Positions 57,687-64,000 of a DNA stretch of 64,000 nucleotides are shown here, piece by piece (position 1 is the stretch's first letter; every line of letters begins with the position of its first letter). Source of the DNA: Pegoplata infirma (lineage: Eukaryota > Arthropoda > Insecta > Diptera > Anthomyiidae); contig OY992538.1 of assembly GCA_963921195.1 (NCBI GenBank), positions 56,100,852 to 56,164,851 on the forward strand, given 5' to 3'. A model generated the notes under the pieces. That model was not told the origin of the DNA. It did no database searches and saw only the letters and a list, made by a program, of their open reading frames with translations. The position numbers were made by a program, and so were the translations under genes.

Positions 57687-60190
57687 TCAGGAAAATAGGT
57701 TATGAGGAGGAGGAAAGAGGGAGTAGTGTTTGTGGATATTTGACTTGAATTTATCTACATTGAAAGAAACTGGGAAGACCTCTGCGGGAAGATTATTCCA
57801 CATACGGCTAGTTCGACTGATGAACGAACCTTCTCTGTAATGCGCTGTGCGATACACTGGACAATCGACAACAAACGGATGTGATCTACTAGACAACCGA
57901 GTATTGCGAACAAAAACTCGGGCTCTAGGGATAAGTTCACTTATCTCAGCAGAACACTTTCCATGGTAATATCGATAGAACAGAGTCACACAACCCACAT
58001 TTCGACGATGCTCCAATGAGTCAATAGAGTTGGACACACTATTGTCATTGATTAGCATCAACGCCCTCCGTTGCACAAGGTCCAAGAGCTCCAAAATAGA
58101 CTTTGAAGCCCCTGCCCATATATGGGAGTTGTATTCCATCTTCGGTCGGATGTAGGTGGTATAAATAGTAAAGAGATCTGATGAGGTGAAGTACTTCTTA
58201 CACCGGTTTAAAAAACCGAGACACTTGAATGCTTCTTTCGACACTTGAAAAACGTGCTTATTCCAACGGACATCACACTGAATTTTCATGCCCAGAACAT
58301 AAAGAGTGTCAGATTCCTCGATACTTATTCCACCCATATGTACAGATGACACTGTTGATTCCACATTCCTGTGGGTCAACATACAACATTGAGTCTTGCG
58401 TGCATTAAATTTGACCCTATTCGCAAGACCCCACTCCGAGATTGTCAACAGGTCTTGATTAAGTGTGTCATTCATAATCTGCCTTTTGCCCTCAACCTCA
58501 ATAAGGCTTGGCCTACGATCAAAGGAAAATGAATGACAAATGTTGCTGTCATCTGCAAAAGAGTAGATAGGATTTGAAGTTTGACTTAGAAGGTCGTTAA
58601 GAAAAATAAGAAAAAGGGTAGGAGAAAGAACAGAACCTTGCTGTACCCCTGATTGAAGCCAAAACTCATCAGATGAGAACCCATCTATAACAACACGTAT
58701 AGAACGATCCCTGAGGAAAATCGAAATAAATCGAGAGAATTCATTACCGACACCAAAGGCATTAAGCTTGGATATGAGCGCACCGTGCCACACACAATCA
58801 AATGCCTTGGAAATATCAAGAGCAACCACCTTACTCTCACCAAAATGGTGGATTAAACGACTCCAACGTTCGGAAAGGAACGCCAACAGATCCCCAGTAG
58901 AACGAGTTATTCGAAAACCATACTGTCGATCGTTTAAAAGTAAGTTAGACTCCAGATACCTAACAAGATGGCAATTTACCATACTCTCCATTACCTTCGA
59001 GAGCGCTGAGCATATTGCGATTGGGCGGTAATTATCAGGGTTATTAGCCGCACCCTTTTTAGGGATTGGCTGCACATTGGCAACCTTCCAACATGATGGA
59101 AAGATTCCCTTACGGAAGGACAAGATAAAAAGATTAGCTAGTGGACGTGCTAACGTCGAAGCACACTGCTTCTGCACCAGTGCTGGTATACCATCCGGTC
59201 CCGGTGACTTATTTACGTTAAGATCCGCAAGAACCCTTTTAACTGCACGAGCTCGGAAAAATATCTTGGGGATAGTATAAGATACCCTTTCGATTTCGGG
59301 CAGTGGTTGATTGCTTTCCGGCAAGAAAGAATTTCTTGCAAAAAGGCCAGCCAACAGGTTAGCTTTATCAACCGGTTCTGTGAACACTTGGTCATCTTTT
59401 AAAAGAGTCGGGATAGAAGAACTAGCATTTTCCTTGACTCTTTTAACAAACGACCAAAAGCTCTTACTGCCCCGAGGAGCCGAAAGAACTTTAGCACGAA
59501 GTCGTTGTTTGTAATGAAGCTTTTCGCGACTAACAAGGGAAGTATCTCAACCCTTATGAACCGATTTGCCTGAAACTTAAAATATGTCTCGGCTTATCGG
59601 CCATATCGGTGTTTAAAAATTTCGTTGTCCCCTTATGAAACCATGTGGACCTTCGGGAAAATTTTGATAACTTCCGAACTAACAGGAATATCATCTAGGG
59701 CAAAAATACGGGTCGACTTAAATTTAATAAAGATTATTTCTTATCCATATGGATATCGTAGGTCTATGTCTTCACATAAGTACCCCCCCAAAATTTACAC
59801 ATTTTCCTTAAAAAAATATTCAAAGAAGCCGAATTTTTACAAGGTTATGCCACCATTGGATAGGCATTAAAAAAACCTTTCTTCTCATATGAAAACATCA
59901 TATAGTTTCTTAAAAAGAAATGGCTGAAAAATCCAAAAAACGATTTTTTCGCCATTTTTTGACCTATGTTTTGAACCCCTAAATCCCTGATATGGCCGAT
60001 AAGCCCAGACACCCCAACCTTAGAATTGTCTCTTTGATATATATTTTAAGTTTCAGGCAAATCGCTTCATAAGGGTTGAGATACTTCCCTTGTAAGTACT
60101 CTAGCACACTCAGATCTTGCCTGTTTGCGTAGCATATCAGTATTAGCGTTTTTATTATCACGCCAATTTCTGAATGCTTGCTCCCTGGAT
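57687..60190 (-). pseudogene. Reverse transcriptase fragment interrupted by a MITE
   Basis: Frame from the 5' truncation: residues including SREQAFRNWRDNKNAN (60190-60096), then the MITE, then REKLHYKQRLRAKVLSA (59530 onward) and an open frame to the stop at 57687. RT motifs: NKSPGPDGIPA, PDNYRPIAICSALSKVMES, VALDISKAFD (catalytic D), SGVQQGSVLSPTLF, YSFADD (FADD box), thumb YIRPKMEYNSHIWAG. The first ATG downstream of the MITE is at 59387 (566 codons), but this is not a natural start. The endonuclease is missing. Frame-intact apart from the insertion, so decay is slight. CR1 versus jockey is uncertain. Confidence 0.85.
59531..60095. mobile_element. Harbinger-like MITE, TAA target duplication
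   Basis: 59534-60092 (559 bp), flanked by TAA (59531-59533 and 60093-60095). TIRs of about 50 bp start CAAGGGAAGTATCTCAACCC and continue TTATGAAnCGATTTGCCTGA. The inner parts share GGCTTATCGGCCATATC. Excision in silico restores the RT frame. Same family as 19613-22481. Confidence 0.9.
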
Positions 60191-60230
60191 CTTAAAATAG
60201 AACACAAAAAATCTAAAAATAAAAAATCTA

Positions 60231-60300
60231 GCGGCAGCTGGAATCGAACCGGCAACGCACATGGTGCGAGTCTAGCACACTACCACCGTGCTATTTCTCA
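60231..60300 (-). ncRNA. tRNA-like unit
   Basis: Minus strand: TAGCACGGTGGTAGTGTGCT (A-box side) and GCCGGTTCGATTCC (B box, matches GGTTCGANTCC exactly). Of the five units it is the closest to a functional Pol III promoter. Confidence 0.6.
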
Positions 60301-60399
60301 TATATATTTGTACTTAACTTAACGCATATAAAAGGTGTCTGTCGAATAGCATAAAAAATAATATCAAAATAAAAATAAGTAAAAACAAAAAATGTTTCC

Positions 60400-60468
60400 G
60401 CCAGCTGGCAGCGAACCCGCAATGTTCATGATTCAAGTCTAGCACACTACCACCGTGCTATCGTCACA
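60400..60468 (-). ncRNA. tRNA-like unit
   Basis: Minus strand: TAGCACGGTGGTAGTGTGCT and GCGGGTTCGCTGCC. Very close to unit 1 at 51074. Confidence 0.6.
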
Positions 60469-60689
60469 AATATTTGCGCTTCTTTAAATGAGTTTTTAAC
60501 GTGTCTGTGTTATCAATGAGCATTTTGTGCGTTTTTTAACAATGATTTTAATTGATGCGTTTAATTGGAAATTAAATTGAATTTTTGTCACATTAACAAT
60601 ATACATTGTTAATACAATTAAAAACGTTGTTGAACTAGAAATTAATTGCTAACAATTAGTTACTTTTGATTTTACGATATTTTTTTTGG

Positions 60690-60955
60690 CTTTAAATGTA
60701 TATTTTGTGCATATTTCCAACTTTAAAGTGCATATTTTTTGCATATTTTGGCATAAATTAACAAAAACACAAATTGAAATTTATTTGTTTCAAAAACTAT
60801 TTCCAAATTTTAAAAATTTATTTTGAAATTAAGAAAAATTATTTTTTATTTTAAATTTTTTATAGATTTTCTCAATTTTTAAAAAAGTGCATATTTTTTA
60901 GCGCATATTTTCGATTTTTAAGAGCATGAAAATCTCATCCCTAGTAATGTGATAT
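60690..60955 (-). mobile_element. Truncated copy of the TAGGGATAAGATTTTCATG element
   Basis: Minus strand begins TAGGGATGAGATTTTCATGC and follows 38096-39000 (ATTTCAATTTGTGTTTTTG; AAATATGCAC). It is cut where it meets 60688. Confidence 0.65.
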
Positions 60956-61386
60956 AAAAATAATTAAAAATTTTCTTTGTTTACAAAAAGTTGGTGATCA
61001 AAAGAATTGGAGGTAAAAAAAATGCATATTTTTTACTGCATTTAAATTTATTTTTATTGATTTTTGTTCGGGTCTTTGGAAAAATGCGTTGATAACTGAA
61101 TTTAAATTATTGGACAATTTTTTAAAATTTTAATGTTTGAATTTAAAAAAAATCGACTTAAAATACTTTTTAAAATTTTTCTAGAAAACGTCTAAGAAAT
61201 AATTGTATTTTCCAGTGCGACCATCGTATCTCATTTAATATTTGCTTAATCTGGAAGCTATTAAGCTTAAATTAAAGCATGGAAAATTTCCTATATAGCA
61301 TTTTTTTTTTTAAATAATAGTCGATTGACAATAATACGGGTTTTTATTGCCAACTTTGTCGATAACGAATTACATATTCCTTAGAC

Positions 61387-62140
61387 CTGTACACTAGCAT
61401 GTCCCGAAATCAGGAAATTTTGGAATTTCTTTAGGGCATACCCCCAGAACGATGCTTATTGAAGATCTGATTACGGGAAAAATAATTAAAAAATTTTTGG
61501 AGGTCATCTTCAGGGCGCAACCAGCGCTTAAAGTTTGCATCCTTGGTGCATTTGGTCAAAAAAAAATATTTTTTTTTATTTTTAAAATTGGTGCCAAAAG
61601 TTTCGTTAGGTGGAGTACATTCAGGAAAAAATATTTATAACGTTTTCGTGGAGCAATTTTGGTCCAGCGCAACGTTTTAAAACTTCGAAAATGCTTAATT
61701 TATTACATATTTTTTTAAGTTTTTGTAAAAATCAGCTTTTTATACAAAGGCTTGAACATAAACTCCGTTTTATACAAAATTTTAAAAAAACTCGTACAAA
61801 CTCCGGTTTTTACAAAAACTTAAAAAAATATATAAAAAATTACACCTTTTCAAAATTTCAAAACGTTGTGCTGGACCAAAATTGCTCCATGAAAACTTTA
61901 TAAATATTTTTTCCAGAATGTACTTTACCTAACGAAACTTTTGGCATCAATTTGAAAAATAAAAAAAAATATTTTTTTTTTCACCAAATGCACTACGGAT
62001 GCAAACTCTAAGCGCTGGTTGCGCCCTGAAGATGACCTCTAAAAATTTTTTAATATTTTTCCCGTAATCAGCTCTTTACTAAGCATCATTCTAGGGGTAT
62101 GCCCTAAAATTTTTCATTTTCGGGACACGCTACTGTACAC
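61387..62140. mobile_element. Palindromic hAT MITE, 8-bp TSD CTGTACAC
   Basis: 61395-62132 (738 bp), flanked by CTGTACAC (61387-61394 and 62133-62140), matching nTnnnnAn. The TIRs are TAGCATGTCCCGAAA and TTTTCGGGACACGCTA. Arms extend far inward (TTTAGGGCATACCCC; GAGGTCATCTTCAGGGCGCA; GGAGCAATTTTGGTCCAGCG), giving a near-complete hairpin. Confidence 0.9.
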
Positions 62141-62162
62141 TTTATTTTGACTTGCACAGTGT

Positions 62163-62400
62163 TATTTTTCTCTACGAAAAATATCTAAGAATTTTAAAAT
62201 TTGTTTTTACGAAATGACAAAAAAAAAAAAACATTTATGTTCATATAAAATTCCTTACCCTGCTAATAACCCTATTTTTATAAGTCTGCAAGGTAAATAT
62301 AATTATTTATCTTTTTTTTTTTCTTTTCAAACAATGAAGAAAATCCATATTTACATAAATACATCTTAAATATACTAATCATATCTGAGGGGCAAATATA
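62163..62400. other. AT-rich spacer
   Basis: No features recognised. Confidence 0.4.
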
Positions 62401-62827
62401 TACAGTGTCAGGCAAAAGTCTACGTACGACTACATATGTGATTCGAGACTACATATGTGATTCGAGAAAGTTGACATTTTCTATAACAAAACCCCCAAAG
62501 CTTATTTTTAGTTTAGTACTAGGTTTTTTTTTTTTTAAACGCTTTGGAAGCATTTGAATAATTAAAAGTACTTAAAAACTGTATAAGAGGCGTATGCTTA
62601 ATTTTGTAATTGCCTTTAAATAACAATCATACGCAACGGTGCAAAGTGATTTATTTTTAATAATTTTTTTATGGAAAATGACAACTTTCATTTGCTTTTG
62701 GTTTCATTCCATTCCGATTTGGAAAGTTCCATTTTGTAACACTGTGTAATTGGGATTATTATTTCCTATGTCGTTAACGAATAACATCTACTATGTAGTT
62801 GTACGTAGACTTTTGTTGGTCACAGTA
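62401..62827. mobile_element. Tc1/mariner-like MITE, TA target
   Basis: 62403-62825 (423 bp), TA on both sides. Left end CAGTGTCAGGCAAAAGTCTA. Right end complemented: CTGTGACCAACAAAAGTCTA. Both continue CGTAC and ACTACATA. The left end carries a 20-bp direct repeat (ACTACATATGTGATTCGAGA x2). Confidence 0.8.
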
Positions 62828-63533
62828 CATGATTTTTTGTACACATCTCTGATTGTTTGTAGTAATTAAGGGTATAAATAGGTTTGTAATGCCGTTTGTA
62901 ACATCAATTGAAACAAAGTTAAGCCCAATCAATTTAAATTAGCCCATAGTGCCAGGCGATCAAAGTTTTGGATTTTTGGATTTAAAATTTAAAAAAAATT
63001 TTGGTTTTTCCTACGTTCAAGAAATAAAAAAAAAAATCTAAAAATGTTCTTTCCCTTGGCCCTTTCATAAAGCTTGAGAAAGTCACTTATTTAAACCAAT
63101 TTTGAACATTTTCACCCGTGGCATCAAAATTTTGAATTTTTGGAAAATTTCCATTAAAATTTTAGATTTTTAAAAAATTAAAAAATAAAAATTATCTTGC
63201 AAAAGATTATATTTTATAAATTTTGACATGCCGAATATAAATATAAAAAATTTCTGAAATCGGTCCAGCGGGTTTCGAGATATCGCCATTTAAAATTTGT
63301 CAACAAATTTCTATAAATGGCGGTTTTGTTTACGTTTAAGAAATAAAAAAAAATCTTAAAATTTTTTACACTGACTATTTAATAGAGCTTGAGGCAGACT
63401 TTCATTTAAACCTTATTAGAGCCAAATCAAAATATTGAAACCCATGACGCCCTTCAATCAAATTTCAAAGTTTTTGGGGAATATTTTGAGGATGTTATTC
63501 TGGCTCGAGGTCATTATTTTCTTTTATAATTAA
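62828..63533 (+). mobile_element. Degraded mini-me core and body
   Basis: GGGTATAAATAGGTTTGTAA, TGCCGTTTGTAACATC (62868-62905), then body motifs GAGATATCGCCATTTAAAAT and AATGGCGGTTTTGTTTACG, as at 8560-9420. GTCY tract lost. Confidence 0.5.
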
Positions 63534-64000
63534 AACCATGATATTCATAGCATAATTTTCAAGAAAATTATTTTTTTGTTTTAAATTTATTTATGTTGTT
63601 CATTTTTGCAAGACTTAATCGACACGTGTTTCGGAATTTATCAGATTCCATTGTCAAGATTATTTAGCAAAAATAGAAACGATTTACTACAAAGTAGCAA
63701 ACGAGTCTAATGACAAATCGTTTGTGCACAAACTAAAGTATTAATACATATTCGACTCTATCCACAATGTAAATTAGAAAGATGAAGAAATTGTACTATA
63801 CTACGGCAACGATTGTCAATAACCAACAAAAATATTTAAAATATTTTTGTAGTAAATCGTTTCTATTTTTGCTAAATAATCTTGACAATGGAATCTGACA
63901 AATTCCGAAACACGTGTCGATTAAGTCTTGCAAAAATGACCAACATAAATTAATTTAAAACAAAAAAATAATTTTCTTAAAAATTATGCTATGAGAATAT
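63534..64000. repeat. Inverted repeat running to the window end
   Basis: Left arm 63534-63695, right arm 63843-64000, complementary (GATATTCATAGCATAATTTT; AAGACTTAATCGACACGTGT; CAAGATTATTTAGCAAAAAT; AGAAACGATTTACTACAAA). About 147-bp loop. Whether an end lies beyond 64000 is unknown. Single-arm relatives are at 36715-36850 and 40960-41000. Confidence 0.85.

Larger units (their letters stand above)
57617..60190 (-). mobile_element. 5'-truncated CR1/jockey-group non-LTR retrotransposon
   Basis: The minus-strand 3' end has a poly(A) tail (T run 57619-57634) after a short 3' UTR. The 5' end is lost within the endonuclease-RT linker near 60190. A Harbinger-like MITE (59534-60092) interrupts it. 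No clear target duplication. Confidence 0.75.
57316..60688 (-). mobile_element. Second tRNA-carrying TIR element, split by a retrotransposon
   Basis: Left end CACAGAAAAAAAAAATTGTC. The right end (TTACTTTTGATTTTACGATA, 60661-60680) matches the complemented left end of 50893-51796 but lacks the last CTGTG. Two tRNA-like units survive on minus (60231-60300, 60400-60468). The region of a third is replaced by the truncated retrotransposon. Confidence 0.75.
57016..62162. mobile_element. Tc1/mariner-like inverted-repeat element with nested insertions
   Basis: Left arm 57016-57300, right arm 61130-61394 plus 62133-62162, complementary throughout (GTCAAAAGAAAGTGTACAGG; ATGTAATTCGTTAACGACAA; AATATTAAATGAGATA). 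Ends CAGTGAGCGTCAAAAG and CTTGCACAGTG with TA nearby on both sides, typical of Tc1/mariner. It harbours 57316-60688, 60690-60955 and the hAT MITE 61395-62132. No transposase remains. Confidence 0.75.

Noticed and set aside
59571..60090. Host gene suggested by open frames near 59625-60161
   Set aside because: These lie in the inverted repeats of the Harbinger-like MITE.
51074..60468. True tRNA genes
   Set aside because: The A- and B-box-like parts are present, but acceptor and anticodon stems do not pair convincingly and the units are inside TIR elements.

Overview
The window looks like non-coding, transposon-saturated chromosomal DNA from a higher (cyclorrhaphan, probably calyptrate) fly. 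The evidence is: very AT-rich sequence; dispersed mini-me/DINE-1-type repeats, which carry a (TA)n tract, a conserved core beginning TTTGTCATTCCGTTTGTAAC and a (GTCY)n proto-microsatellite; a full-length RNase H-bearing non-LTR retrotransposon; and many nested MITEs. There is no bacterial-style gene organisation. The species call is inference only.

Host coding potential is almost absent. The one convincing host exon is on the minus strand at 8139-8324. It has a splice acceptor, a good Kozak ATG, 55 codons with an N-terminal signal-anchor helix, and a GTAAGT donor. Weaker candidate exons lie at 330-511 (+) and 15237-15313 (+). Most of the window is therefore probably intron or intergenic DNA.

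Layout. 0-3.2 kb: AT-rich DNA, a 766-bp hAT MITE with an 8-bp target duplication, and small tandem and inverted repeats. 3.25-8.1 kb: a satellite of about 36 bp per unit made of two perfect dyads, interrupted by a mini-me element and by a 292-bp palindromic MITE. 8.1-8.3 kb: the host exon. 8.4-19 kb: mini-me elements broken by a 1.4-kb foldback, a 1.28-kb TIR element, a 1.07-kb hAT element and a 5'-truncated LOA/R1-like retrotransposon. 19.3-22.6 kb: a mini-me holding a Harbinger-like element, which holds a TA-flanked element, which holds two 0.5-kb elements. 22.6-26.7 kb: a tandem duplication holding a hAT MITE, then a 3-bp-TSD element. 26.9-35.4 kb: a foldback element holding a TIR element (R), which holds an intact 5.2-kb retrotransposon with two ORFs. 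35.4-45 kb: mini-me parts, Harbinger and mariner-like MITEs and a 1.8-kb palindrome. 45-49.6 kb: one mini-me copy inflated by a TIR insertion, a perfect (TCTG) run of about 2.45 kb and another MITE. 50.4-52.2 kb: a TIR element holding a TA-flanked element that carries three tRNA-like units. 54-55.15 kb: a second 36-bp two-dyad satellite. 57.0-62.2 kb: a Tc1/mariner-like inverted-repeat element with nested insertions, including a truncated CR1/jockey-like reverse transcriptase. 63.5-64 kb: an inverted repeat running to the window end.

The only genes forming a working unit are ORF1 (33256-34659, minus) and ORF2 (29700-33293, minus) of the LOA/R1-group retrotransposon: an RNA-binding-type chaperone plus endonuclease, reverse transcriptase and RNase H. 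The most unusual signals are the two 36-bp satellites whose second dyads differ only by paired, symmetry-preserving changes, the giant perfect TCTG array inside a mini-me, and the TIR elements that carry tRNA-like Pol III-promoter units.
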